A DNA stretch of 61,189 bases. Source: Mycolicibacterium vinylchloridicum (GTDB taxonomy: Bacteria > Actinomycetota > Actinomycetes > Mycobacteriales > Mycobacteriaceae). The notes beneath the pieces are model-generated. The model saw only the letters and a list, made by a program, of their open reading frames with translations. It searched no databases and was not told the DNA's origin. This document shows positions 21,799 to 30,649 of the stretch, piece after piece (the first letter of the stretch is position 1; the number at the start of each line of letters is the position of its first letter). The DNA is taken from contig NZ_JACBJQ010000033.1 in assembly GCF_013404075.1 (NCBI RefSeq), forward strand, positions 1 to 61,189, written 5' to 3'. A program made the translations under genes and the position numbers.

Positions 21799-24699
21799 TC
21801 AGACGGTCACCGTCGACGGGTACTGCCGGGTCCTGGTGATCGGCCCCCACACCCCGAGTTGGCGGGCCCGGGTCACCAGCGCGCTGTACTCGTCACCGGG
21901 GATCGACTGGTCCCGGGTGAGGATGTAGCCGGAGAACCCGGTCGGATCGCTGACGATCACCCATTGATAGGCGGGGTCGTAGTCGAGGATCCAGTAGTTA
22001 CCCGGCTCGGCGGCGTTCGGCGTCTGGTTGAAGAACGCGACGTCCAGGCGCGTGTTGACGCCGGCGTTGACCGATACGGCGGTTCCGGTGATCTGACTCG
22101 CCGGGCCATTGGGCCCGATGTAGTTGCCGGAGTTCTGGACGCGGACCGAGCCGTCGGTGTTCAGGGTGTACACCGCTTTGGTGTTGACCAGCCCCCACGC
22201 GAACGGCAGCTTCACACTGCCCTGCTCGTACCAGGGCTGGCCGTCGGCGTACTGGGCGACGTCGACCGGCGGCGGCGCCGGCAGCGTTGCGGCCCCGGCC
22301 TGACCCATGACGATCGGCTGGTTCGGGACGTACGTGCCGTCGTTGGGGCTGCCGTAGATGCCGTAGACCGGATCGGTGGGCCCCTTGCCCGCGTAGATGT
22401 CGTTGATCCAGCCCGAGGCGAACGTCCGCACCGCCGTCTTGCCCCCGGGCGGCGACGGCTTGACGATGATCGTGCTGAGCAGCTCCCCCAGCAGACCGAA
22501 GGGGTTGTCGCCGGCGATGACGTCGGTGTGCGAGCCGTTGTCGATCTGCACGCCGTAGAACTGGTTGCCGTAGAAGGCCTGCATCAGCTCGGTCGCCACC
22601 CCGTAGGCATTCCAGCGCTGCGGCGGCGCGGCGATCTGGTAGTCCGGGATACCGGCCGCCTGCAGCGCGGTCAGCGAGTCGGTGAACAGCGGGTCGCGCG
22701 AGACACCGTCGAACATCACCACGCCGAGCAGATTGTCGACCTGATCGGTCTGGGTGATCAGCGCACCGACCGCGGTGGCGAAGTTGCCGCCGGCCGAATG
22801 CCCGGTGAGCAGGAACTTCTCCGGCAGCGTGCCGCTGAGACCGGCAGCGTTGGCGCTGATGTTCAGTGCCGAACGGCTGCCCTCGAACATCCCGGCGACC
22901 GCTTCGCGCATCTCTTCGCCGCCCAGGTAGCAGCCCGGGCACAGCGGGGTGTCGAACCAGAAGATGTCCGGCACCACCACGATGCTGTTGGTCTCCTGGG
23001 CCAACTGCTGAGCCGCGGTTCCGTACCAGTCGTTGAAGCCGAGGAACCCGTGCTGCAACCAGATCACACCGTTGGCCGCGACGGTGCCGTCGGCCTGGGT
23101 CGGGAAGTACCAGTTGGCAGGGGCGGCGTAGCCGTTCGGGCCGCAGGGGATGTTCAGAACGGACGACCCGAACCGGACTCCGGTGACACCGTTGCCGACC
23201 GAGACGACGGGATTGTCGGGATCCAGCCCGTTGTCACCGCTGTTGACCGGCGCCGGCAGCGGGGTGCCGAAGAACCCGGCGACCACGTCGACCAGCCCTT
23301 TGACGAGCTTGTCGACCAATCCCAATTGGTTGGCTTCCGCCGCGGGTAAGCCGACCGCGGCGGTCGGTCCCATGATGATCTGCTGATTGGCGGCCGGATA
23401 GAAGCCGTACTGCGGAGCCTCGGGTGTCGCACCGGCGTACATGTCGTTGATCCAGCCGTTGCTCAGCGTGTAGACCGCCGCGGTGTTTCCGGCGGGTACC
23501 CGCTTGGTCACCAACTGCAGTACCAGGTCGAACAGCGGGTTGACCCCCAGCATCGAGTCGACGTGCGAGCCGTTCTGCAGGACGACGCCGATGAACGTGC
23601 CGGGCAGCGTCGCGGCCAACACGTTGGTCGTCGCGCCGAACAGATTCCAGCTCTGCGCAGGCGCGGCGATCTGGTAAACCGGCTTGTTCGCGGCGGCCAG
23701 GTCGGCGACCTGGCCGGCGAACGATCCGGTCAGGGCGCCGTTGGACACCCCGTCGAACATCAGCACACCCACCAGATCGGACGGGTCGTACTGGGCGTCG
23801 GCACCGTCCAGGTAGTCGTCGGCGACGGCGATGGCAAAGCCCCCGCCTGCCGAATGGCCGGCCAGCACGAAACGCTCTGGGAGTGCCATCCCGGTGAAGC
23901 CGGCCGCGGTGGCGCTGCTCAGCAGCGTGGCGCGGTCCGGTCCGAGCAGGGCTGCCGCGTCCTGCTGGGTCAGCTCGCAGGTGAGGCAGCCGCCCGAGAA
24001 CGTGATCGGAATAGAGGACAGGGTCGGCGCCACCACGATGCTGTTGGTCTGCTGCGCCAAGTCCTTGGCCAGCGCCGAGTAGAAGGTGTTGGTTGCCCCG
24101 AATCCGTGCTGGAGCCAGATGACGCCCTGGGCGTCGACGCTGCCGTCGGCCTGGGTGGGGAAGTACCAGTCGGCGGCGACGGTCTTACCGATGAACGCCC
24201 CGGGAAGATCGAGTCGGGAATGGCCCACCAACACACCGGTCACCCCGTTGGTCGGCGCCCCGGGCAACGTGGTCGATGCGGTCACCGGCGCGCTCGCCGT
24301 GGTGGTGGCGGCAGGGATGGCTGCCCCCAGGTTGGCGAGCACGCTGAGCGCCGCGCTGGCCAGCAGATCGGATGCCGGTGCCGACGGCGGCGTGGCCAGC
24401 GACCGCATCCCGGCCCGACGGGAGGTGGCGACACCGGCGGTGACGATCTTCGGCGTGGACGTCGCGACAGCCGCGGGGCTCGATTTCTGTCCAGCGAGGG
24501 GCGAGCGCGTCGACCGCGTGGCAGCCCGGCGGCTCGCGCCGGTGGACTTGCCCGCAGTCGACGACGACGCGTTCGACGACGCCTTCGCACCGCCACTGTC
24601 GTTGTTGTCGGCATGGGCCACAGCGGATCCGGACAGCAGTGCCGCACCCAACCCCACCACCATCGCGCCGGTGCTGAACAAGACTTGACGTTGCGTCAT
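21799..24699 (-). CDS. secreted tandem alpha/beta-hydrolase with C-terminal lipocalin-like domain
   Basis: Exported protein of 966 aa. A signal peptide ends near AVAHA-DNN (about residue 31), followed by a low-complexity Ser/Thr/Ala linker. Two homologous alpha/beta-hydrolase domains follow, each starting NGVTGV and containing WYFPTQADG, IWLQHGF and a GHSAGG elbow (Ser283 and Ser635, 352 residues apart). Each carries a Cys-x-x-Cys pair (CLTC, CPGC) near TNSIVV and a histidine in NGSHxD. Residues from about 816 on (GNYWILDYDPAYQWVIVSDP, GYILTRDQ) resemble a bacterial lipocalin (Blc). Substrate unknown, possibly a cell-envelope ester or lipid. It is the neighbour and paralogue of the 797-aa protein at 24799-27192. 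Confidence 0.85.
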   Translation of the reverse strand: MTQRQVLFSTGAMVVGLGAALLSGSAVAHADNNDSGGAKASSNASSSTAGKSTGASRRAATRSTRSPLAGQKSSPAAVATSTPKIVTAGVATSRRAGMRSLATPPSAPASDLLASAALSVLANLGAAIPAATTTASAPVTASTTLPGAPTNGVTGVLVGHSRLDLPGAFIGKTVAADWYFPTQADGSVDAQGVIWLQHGFGATNTFYSALAKDLAQQTNSIVVAPTLSSIPITFSGGCLTCELTQQDAAALLGPDRATLLSSATAAGFTGMALPERFVLAGHSAGGGFAIAVADDYLDGADAQYDPSDLVGVLMFDGVSNGALTGSFAGQVADLAAANKPVYQIAAPAQSWNLFGATTNVLAATLPGTFIGVVLQNGSHVDSMLGVNPLFDLVLQLVTKRVPAGNTAAVYTLSNGWINDMYAGATPEAPQYGFYPAANQQIIMGPTAAVGLPAAEANQLGLVDKLVKGLVDVVAGFFGTPLPAPVNSGDNGLDPDNPVVSVGNGVTGVRFGSSVLNIPCGPNGYAAPANWYFPTQADGTVAANGVIWLQHGFLGFNDWYGTAAQQLAQETNSIVVVPDIFWFDTPLCPGCYLGGEEMREAVAGMFEGSRSALNISANAAGLSGTLPEKFLLTGHSAGGNFATAVGALITQTDQVDNLLGVVMFDGVSRDPLFTDSLTALQAAGIPDYQIAAPPQRWNAYGVATELMQAFYGNQFYGVQIDNGSHTDVIAGDNPFGLLGELLSTIIVKPSPPGGKTAVRTFASGWINDIYAGKGPTDPVYGIYGSPNDGTYVPNQPIVMGQAGAATLPAPPPVDVAQYADGQPWYEQGSVKLPFAWGLVNTKAVYTLNTDGSVRVQNSGNYIGPNGPASQITGTAVSVNAGVNTRLDVAFFNQTPNAAEPGNYWILDYDPAYQWVIVSDPTGFSGYILTRDQSIPGDEYSALVTRARQLGVWGPITRTRQYPSTVTV

Positions 24700-24798
24700 C
24701 GCTGACCTGCCTCTCCCAAATTGACGACTGGAAAGTATTCGGCGCCGACGCCCTTCCGGATCGAAATCCCATCCGCGGGTCGGGACGTCATCGAATCG

Positions 24799-27192
24799 TC
24801 AGGCGGCGATCGAGCGGGCCGCAGCGGTGGCCGGCTGCGTCGGCAAGACGATGGCGGCGGTGGGCCCCATGATGATCGGCTCCCCGGCCGATCCGTAGAG
24901 CCCGAACCGCGGGGCGGCCGGCCCGGCACCGACGGAGAAATCGTTGATCCAGCCCGCCGCCAGCGTGTGCACCGCGGACGCGTTACCGGGCGCCGACGGC
25001 CGGACGAAGATGGCGGCGAAGAAGTCGAAGAACGGGTCCGAACCGATCACCGAGTCGGTGTGTGAGCCATTGACCAGTTCGACACCGACGAACTGGTCCG
25101 GGCGCTCGGCGACCAGCTGCGTGGTGGTCGTACCGAAGGCATTCCACGGCTGCGCAGGCGCGGCGATCTGATAGACGGGAATGCCGTCGAGAGTGGCCAG
25201 TGCATCGGCGAACCCGGTGCCGTTGGCAACACCGTCGAACATCACCACACCGAGTAGGTGGTTGTCGTCGCCGGGGGCCAGGGAATTGATGTAGTCGCTG
25301 CCGGCGGCCACGGCCAGTCCTCCACCCGCGGAATGGCCGGAGAGCGTGAAGTCTTCGGGGAGCGTCCCCTGATATCCGGCGTTGGCGGCGCTGATGATGA
25401 GCGCGGCGCGCCCACCGAGGAACAGGTCGGCGACGCCCTGCTGCATGGCCGGGTTGTTGATGGTGCAGGTCGGGCAGGTCAGCGGTGCGAACGACGGCAG
25501 TGTCGTCGCGACCACGATGCTGTTGGTCTGCTGCGCCAGCGACCTCGCCAACACGGTGTAGAAGGACTTGTTGGCCAGGAATCCGTGCTGCAGGTAGATG
25601 ATGCCGTTGGCCTGCACCGAGCCGTCGGCCTGAGTCGGGAAGTACCAGTCGGCGGGGGCGTTGTAGATCCTGGATCCGACCTGGATCGTCAGCGTGGTGT
25701 TGCCGGTCTTCACGCCGGTCACACCGTTGGCGGTCGGTGACGCGACCGCCGTGGGGTTCGGTGCGGCCGGTGTGACGGTGGCCGTGCTCGGCGCGCCGCC
25801 GAAGATCAGCGGCATGACGAAAGCGGTCCACTTCTTCATCAGGTTCTCGATCGGTCCGAGCTGGCTGGCCAGCGGTGTCGGCAGCACGACCGCGGAGGCG
25901 TCGCCCATGATGATCGGCTGGCCTGCGGTGCCGTAGAGGCCGTACTGCGGGGCTCCGGGGCCGGCGCCGACGTAGAAGTCGTTGATCCAGCCGGTGCTGA
26001 GGGTGTCGACGGCGGCGGTGTTGCCCGGCGGCGAGCGCTTGGTGACCAACTGGGCGAAGAAGTCGATGACCGGGTTGCTGCCGAGCATCGCGTCCACGTG
26101 CGAGCCGTTGGTCAACACGACGCCGACGAACTGATCGGGCCGCAACTGCACGAGTTCGTCGGTGGTGGTGCCGAACGTGTTCCAGGTCTGTGCGGGGGCG
26201 GCGATCTGATAGAGGGGAATGTCGAGGGTGTCCAGGCTGGCGATCGCCTGCGGCAGTGTGCCGTTCATATTGACGCCGTCGTACATCACAACGCCGAGCA
26301 GATGGTTCTCGCCGCTCTGGCCCAAGTCGTCGACGTAGTAGCCGCCCACCGACGACGACCACCCGCCGCCGGCGGAGTGCCCGGCCAGGATGAAGTCCTC
26401 CGGCAGCGCGCCCAGATATCCGGCCTGACTGGCGCTGATCGTCAACGCCGAGCGGTCGCCGAGGAACATCGTGGCCGCGGCCTTCTGCATCGGCACCCCG
26501 TAGAGGGTGCAACCGCCACACCTGAGCTGCGGGAACGACGGCAGCGTCGGAGCCACCACGATGGAGTTGGTGTCCTGCGCGAGCTGGGTGGCCAGCGCCG
26601 AATAGAAGGATTTGTCGGCGAGGAATCCGTGCTGCAGCCAGATGACGCCGTTGGCCTGCACCGAACCGTCGGCCTGGGTCGGGAAGTACCAGTCGGCCGG
26701 CGCGTTGAAGCCGCCGTTGACCGGGATCGTCAGCGTCGAATGCCCGACCTTCACTCCGGTGACGCCGTTGGTGGCCGGCGGGGTGACAACCGACTGCGCC
26801 GACGGGGACGCCGCGGCGGGACGGGCGCTGGTGCCGGTCGCGGGCGGGGCCGTCGGATCCGCGCCGAAGACGGACAGCACGGAGGCCAGAACCTTCGCCG
26901 GGGCGATCGAGGCGCGTCGAGCGCTCGCCTGCCGACCGGCGGCGGGCGCCGACTCGGCGGCCGCTTTCGGAATGCGCATCCCGGAGACGACGGCTACTGG
27001 CGCCGACCGGTGCCGACCGGTCGCGGCCGCGGCCGGCGAGGAATGGGTCGACGACTGCGAGGTGGACGGGCCCGAACGGTCGGCGCTGGCGCCGGTGTCG
27101 GCCGCCGCGGTGCCGCTGCCTGCCAGCAGGGCCGCGCCGATGCCGGCGAAGACGGCTACCGTCCCCCACCAGATCCGCCGGTCGCGTAGCAC
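24799..27192 (-). CDS. secreted tandem alpha/beta-hydrolase (double domain)
   Basis: Exported protein of 797 aa with a signal peptide (hydrophobic segment ending GTAAA-DTG) and a Ser/Ala-rich linker. Two hydrolase repeats follow: GHSAGGG with Ser273 and GHSAGGG with Ser621, 348 residues apart. Both repeats contain APADWYFPTQADGSVQANG and a Cys-x-x-Cys-type pair (CGGC, CPTC). It lacks the lipocalin tail of its neighbour. The start is GTG at 27192 with a GAGGAGG ribosome binding site. It is followed after 99 bp by the 966-aa paralogue, so both may be co-transcribed. All four domains are alike, implying domain duplication plus gene duplication. Function unknown. Confidence 0.85.
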   Translation of the reverse strand: MLRDRRIWWGTVAVFAGIGAALLAGSGTAAADTGASADRSGPSTSQSSTHSSPAAAATGRHRSAPVAVVSGMRIPKAAAESAPAAGRQASARRASIAPAKVLASVLSVFGADPTAPPATGTSARPAAASPSAQSVVTPPATNGVTGVKVGHSTLTIPVNGGFNAPADWYFPTQADGSVQANGVIWLQHGFLADKSFYSALATQLAQDTNSIVVAPTLPSFPQLRCGGCTLYGVPMQKAAATMFLGDRSALTISASQAGYLGALPEDFILAGHSAGGGWSSSVGGYYVDDLGQSGENHLLGVVMYDGVNMNGTLPQAIASLDTLDIPLYQIAAPAQTWNTFGTTTDELVQLRPDQFVGVVLTNGSHVDAMLGSNPVIDFFAQLVTKRSPPGNTAAVDTLSTGWINDFYVGAGPGAPQYGLYGTAGQPIIMGDASAVVLPTPLASQLGPIENLMKKWTAFVMPLIFGGAPSTATVTPAAPNPTAVASPTANGVTGVKTGNTTLTIQVGSRIYNAPADWYFPTQADGSVQANGIIYLQHGFLANKSFYTVLARSLAQQTNSIVVATTLPSFAPLTCPTCTINNPAMQQGVADLFLGGRAALIISAANAGYQGTLPEDFTLSGHSAGGGLAVAAGSDYINSLAPGDDNHLLGVVMFDGVANGTGFADALATLDGIPVYQIAAPAQPWNAFGTTTTQLVAERPDQFVGVELVNGSHTDSVIGSDPFFDFFAAIFVRPSAPGNASAVHTLAAGWINDFSVGAGPAAPRFGLYGSAGEPIIMGPTAAIVLPTQPATAAARSIAA

Positions 27193-27272
27193 CCAGCCTC
27201 CTCAACCTCGCGGCAAACGCTAGCCGAGTCAGGGGGCGGGCAAGCCAGTTTTTCCTCGAATGGCCCGAAAAG

Positions 27273-27312
27273 CAGCTAACACCCGCGCAATTGGATGCAC
27301 GGGTGTCAGCTG
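27273..27312 (-). terminator. intrinsic terminator of mkl
   Basis: Arms ACACCCG (27279-27285) and CGGGTGT (27300-27306) are nested in CAGCT (27273-27277) and AGCTG (27308-27312). In the mkl direction the stem ends in CTTTTCGG, a short T tract. It lies 20 bp past the mkl stop. Confidence 0.7.
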
Positions 27313-27331
27313 GACAGGCGCCGGAAGCGGG

Positions 27332-28354
27332 TTAGTTCCCGTCCTCGCCAGCGAAGGTGTGGCTTGGCAGTTTGTGGGTGCCGTCGAGGTCGTCGCGGAT
27401 GGCTTCCTGGGCGGCCGGGGGCAGGGTGTGCAGGATCTGTCGCACCCGCTCCTGGCGGCGGCGCACCGCGTCCCGCTCGGGCATGCCGGGGGTGACGGTC
27501 AGCTGCGGGGGCACGCCTTCGATTTCCTCGACTCCACCGTCGTGGTGGCCGGCGTCGACCAGGGCCTGCTCTTCGGCCATCTGCGCCTCGTCCTTCTCCT
27601 CCGACATGCCGATCGGACCGATCCGGCGGCCGTTGAGGAACTGGCGCACCACCGGCTCATCGGAGGTCAGCAGCACCTCGCGGGGACCGAACATCACCAA
27701 GTGCTTGCGGAACAGCATGCCGATGTTGTCGGGCACCGTGCGCGCGATGTTGATGTTGTGCGTCACGATCAGGATCGTCGCGTCGATCTGGGCGTTGATA
27801 TCGATCAGCAGCTGGCTCAGATACGCGGTACGCACCGGGTCCAGACCGGAGTCGGGCTCGTCGCAGAGGATGATCTTGGGGTCGAGCACCAGTGAGCGGG
27901 CCAGGCCGGCGCGCTTGCGCATACCGCCGGAGATCTCACCGGGGAACTTGTTCTCATCGCCACCGAGACCGACCATGTCGAGCTTTTCCATCACGATCTG
28001 ACGGATCTCGGATTCCTTCTTCTTCGTGTGCTCACGAAGCGGGAACGCGGTGTTGTCGAACAGGTTCATCGACCCGAACAGCGCACCGTCCTGGAACATC
28101 ACCCCGAACAGCGTGCGGATCTCGTAGAGCTCCTTGGCCGAGCACTCGATGATGTTGGTGCCGTCCACGATGATCTTGCCGCGCTCGGGGCGCAGCAGAC
28201 CGATCAGCGACTTCAAGAACACGGACTTACCGGTACCCGACGGGCCCAGCAGAACGCTGACCTCACCGGCGGGGATATCGAGGGTGACGTCCTCCCAAAT
28301 TCGCTGGGAACCGAACGACTTCGTCAACCCCTCGACCTGAATAGCAATACCCAC
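27332..28354 (-). CDS. mkl: Mce-transport ATPase MceG (Mkl)
   Basis: Cytoplasmic ATPase energising Mce lipid/cholesterol importers, 340 aa. Walker A GPSGTGKS is at residues 37-44, the signature ISGGMRKRAG follows, then Walker B ILCDEPDSG and the H-loop. The C-terminal extension (MSEEKDEAQMAEEQAL... MPERDAVRRRQERV) is specific to MceG. The GTG at 28354 is chosen because AAGGA lies at the right distance; an ATG at 28375 is the alternative. Syntenic with Rv0655, next to rplJL. Confidence 0.95.
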   Translation of the reverse strand: MGIAIQVEGLTKSFGSQRIWEDVTLDIPAGEVSVLLGPSGTGKSVFLKSLIGLLRPERGKIIVDGTNIIECSAKELYEIRTLFGVMFQDGALFGSMNLFDNTAFPLREHTKKKESEIRQIVMEKLDMVGLGGDENKFPGEISGGMRKRAGLARSLVLDPKIILCDEPDSGLDPVRTAYLSQLLIDINAQIDATILIVTHNINIARTVPDNIGMLFRKHLVMFGPREVLLTSDEPVVRQFLNGRRIGPIGMSEEKDEAQMAEEQALVDAGHHDGGVEEIEGVPPQLTVTPGMPERDAVRRRQERVRQILHTLPPAAQEAIRDDLDGTHKLPSHTFAGEDGN

Positions 28355-28516
28355 GCCAGATCCTTCCGCCCACACCGGTCAGCCACCGCCGCGATGGCCT
28401 GTGGTTTGAGTCACTGTAGCGCACGCCGATTGGCGCCACTGAGTTTGTGTACCTAGCCGTTATTGACGACCGCGGCACCCCGGTACGGCTTGGTTGCTCC
28501 CATGAGCGGGACAAGA

Positions 28517-28552
28517 AAATCCCCCGCAGGCAACACTGCCCGCGGGGGATTT
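28517..28552. terminator. terminator after rplL (bidirectional hairpin)
   Basis: AAATCCCCCGC (28517-28527) pairs with GCGGGGGATTT (28542-28552), with a weaker inner stem. The A and T runs on both sides suit termination from either direction. It lies 12 bp after the rplL stop. Confidence 0.8.
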
Positions 28553-28564
28553 CTGTGAAAAGAC

Positions 28565-28957
28565 CTACTTGACGGTGACCGATGCGCCTGCGGCCTCGAG
28601 CTTGGCCTTGGCCTCCTCGGCGGCCTCCTTGTTGACCTTCTCGAGCAGCGGCTTGGGAGCGCCGTCGACGAGGTCCTTGGCCTCCTTGAGGCCCAGGCCG
28701 GAGACGATCTCGCGGACGACCTTGATGACGCCGATCTTCTTGTCGCCGGCGCCCTCGAGGATGACGTCGAACTCGGACTGCTCCTCGGCGGCCTCGGCCG
28801 GGGCACCGCCGGCGGCGGGGCCGGCAGCCGCGACGGCGACCGGAGCGGCGGCGGTGACGTCGAAGGTCTCCTCGAACTGCTTCACGAACTCAGAGAGCTC
28901 GAGCAGGGTCATTTCCTTGAACGCGTCGAGCAGTTCGTCGGTGGACAGCTTTGCCAT
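28565..28957 (-). CDS. rplL: 50S ribosomal protein L7/L12
   Basis: Stalk protein of the large subunit, 130 aa, normal length. An N-terminal dimerisation domain, an Ala/Gly-rich hinge (VAVAAAGPAAGG) and the C-terminal factor-binding domain (VIKVVREIVSGLGLKEAKDLV) are all present. Second gene of rplJ-rplL, 35 bp after rplJ, and followed by a strong terminator. Confidence 0.99.
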   Translation of the reverse strand: MAKLSTDELLDAFKEMTLLELSEFVKQFEETFDVTAAAPVAVAAAGPAAGGAPAEAAEEQSEFDVILEGAGDKKIGVIKVVREIVSGLGLKEAKDLVDGAPKPLLEKVNKEAAEEAKAKLEAAGASVTVK

Positions 28958-28992
28958 GGTGATTCCTATCTATCTATGGGTGGTGGGTGGTC

Positions 28993-29523
28993 TCAGGCGG
29001 CGGATTCTTCGCCGGCCTTCTTCTCTTGCAGAGCTGCGGCCAGGCGGGCGACCTGGGACGCGGGCGCCACGAACAGCGCCGCGGCCTGGGACTGCTTCGC
29101 CTTCATGGCGCCGGCCAGCTTGGACAGCAGCACCTCGCGCGACTCGAGATCAGCGATCTTCTCGACGTCGGAGACGGACAGCGCTTTGCCGTCCATGTAG
29201 CCGCCCTTGATGACCAGGGCCTTGTTGTCCTTGGCGAACTTTTTGATCGCCTTGGCGGCGTCGACGGGCTCACCGGAGATGAACGCGATCGCGGTCGGTC
29301 CGGCGAACAGATCGTCGAGGCCCTCGACACCGGCCTCGGACGCCGCACGCTTCACCAATGTGTTCTTGGCGACGGTGTACGTCGTCTCTTTGCCCAGTGA
29401 CCTGCGCAGCTCGGCAAGGTTGGACACCGTCAGGCCGCGGTACTCGGTGACGACGGTGGCCGTCGCCTCCTTGAACTTCTCGGCGATGTCGGCGACCGCG
29501 GTGGCCTTGTCAGCCTTGGCCAT
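28993..29523 (-). CDS. rplJ: 50S ribosomal protein L10
   Basis: Stalk base protein, 176 aa. The N-terminal rRNA-binding region (TVVTEYRGLTVSNLAELRRSL) and the C-terminal helix that carries L7/L12 dimers are present. An L10-leader-type structured 5' region precedes it, implying autogenous control by L10 or the L10-L12 complex. Promoter and leader lie at 29524-29707. Confidence 0.99.
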   Translation of the reverse strand: MAKADKATAVADIAEKFKEATATVVTEYRGLTVSNLAELRRSLGKETTYTVAKNTLVKRAASEAGVEGLDDLFAGPTAIAFISGEPVDAAKAIKKFAKDNKALVIKGGYMDGKALSVSDVEKIADLESREVLLSKLAGAMKAKQSQAAALFVAPASQVARLAAALQEKKAGEESAA

Positions 29524-29559
29524 GCTTGCCTCCTCGTGATGGTTTCACCGCCGGAGGTC

Positions 29560-29695
29560 CGGAAACGACAAACGCCCCGACACAGGACAGGTCGGGGCGC
29601 ACAGAAAGTACTGGTACCTCGTCCTCCTGCGTGGGCCGCCCGGGAATCCGGGACCTTCAACCGATTGCTCGGTGACCGACGGTCTTCGGTGGAAC
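29560..29695 (-). ncRNA. ribosomal protein L10 leader (rplJ 5' regulatory RNA)
   Basis: The 200-bp gap upstream of rplJ has the layout of an L10 leader. A -10-like TATCCT lies at 29702-29707, then a multi-stem region with a CACGCAGGAGG segment, then a GC-rich hairpin near the 3' end. Conservation of the position upstream of rplJ supports this. Boundaries are approximate. Confidence 0.65.
29573..29599 (-). terminator. attenuator hairpin in the rplJ leader
   Basis: CGCCCCGAC (29573-29581) pairs perfectly with GTCGGGGCG (29591-29599). In the transcript direction it is followed by TTTGTCGTTT, so it can act as a transcription attenuator ahead of rplJ. Confidence 0.6.
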
Positions 29696-29728
29696 TGAGC
29701 AAGGATAGCGTGCGCCGCCGCTCACCTC

Positions 29729-30649
29729 CTAATCGCGCGAGCTGAACTGCCCGCGCAGCAGGGCGGCCGCCCCCACCAGGCCGGCGTCGCCGCCCAGCTC
29801 CGCGGGCACCACCCGCAGCCCGGAGATGAAGTCCAGTCCCGCGTACGTCTTGAGCTGGGCACGTAGCGGGTCGAACAACAGCGGCCCGACCTGGGCCACC
29901 CCGCCGCCGACGACCACGAGGTCCAGGTCGCAGACCGCGCCCACCGAGGCGATCATCGCGGCGATCGCCCGGGCGCCCCGGTGAAAGGCCCGCAGCGCAA
30001 TGTCATCCCCGGACCCGGCCGCCTCGGCCAGCTCCTTGGCGTCGGCGCCGGCCCAACCTTGGGTACGCGCCCAGGCGGCCAGGTGCGGCCCGCTGGCGAT
30101 CGCCTCCACACAACCCCGCGCCCCGCAGACGCACGGCGGCCCGTCGGGGTCGACGATGACGTGCCCGACGTGGCCCGCGTTGCCGGTGCGGCCGTGATAG
30201 GGCGCGCCGTCGAGGACGAGTCCGCCGCCGATGCCGGTGGACACCACCATGCCGAGGAGGAACGCCGCGCCCTGCCCGGCTCCGCGCCAGTGCTCCCCCA
30301 GCGCCATGCACAGCCCGTCGCCGCCGAGCCGGACGGGCACGCCGGGGACGGCGGCGGCGACCCGGTCACGGATCGGGAAGTCGCGCCAGGCGGGAATGTT
30401 GATGGGGCCGGTCGTTCCATCCGGCACGTGGATGGGTCCGGCCGAGGAGATCCCGACGCCGTCGACGGATCCGCCGGCCTCGGTGAGTGCGTCGGTGATC
30501 GCCCGGCGCGCAGCGGCCCACACCTGTTCGGGGTCGTCGCTGTGCGGGGTGGGCTGACGGGTCTTGTAGAGCAGCCGCCCGTCGGCGTCGACGAGACCCG
30601 CGGCGATCTTGGTGCCGCCGATGTCCAAGGTGAGTGTGCTCATGCTCAT
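29729..30649 (-). CDS. ROK-family sugar kinase (Rv0650-like)
   Basis: Cytoplasmic hexose kinase of the ROK family, 306 aa. The N-terminal phosphate motif LDIGGTKIAAGLVD, the STGIGGGLV loop and the ROK zinc motif CVCGARGC, preceded by GHVGH, are visible. The start overlaps the stop of the upstream small gene (TGATG), so expression is coupled to it and to the alpha-mannosidase gene. This suggests phosphorylation of sugar released by the mannosidase. Syntenic with Rv0650. Confidence 0.92.
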   Translation of the reverse strand: MSMSTLTLDIGGTKIAAGLVDADGRLLYKTRQPTPHSDDPEQVWAAARRAITDALTEAGGSVDGVGISSAGPIHVPDGTTGPINIPAWRDFPIRDRVAAAVPGVPVRLGGDGLCMALGEHWRGAGQGAAFLLGMVVSTGIGGGLVLDGAPYHGRTGNAGHVGHVIVDPDGPPCVCGARGCVEAIASGPHLAAWARTQGWAGADAKELAEAAGSGDDIALRAFHRGARAIAAMIASVGAVCDLDLVVVGGGVAQVGPLLFDPLRAQLKTYAGLDFISGLRVVPAELGGDAGLVGAAALLRGQFSSRD

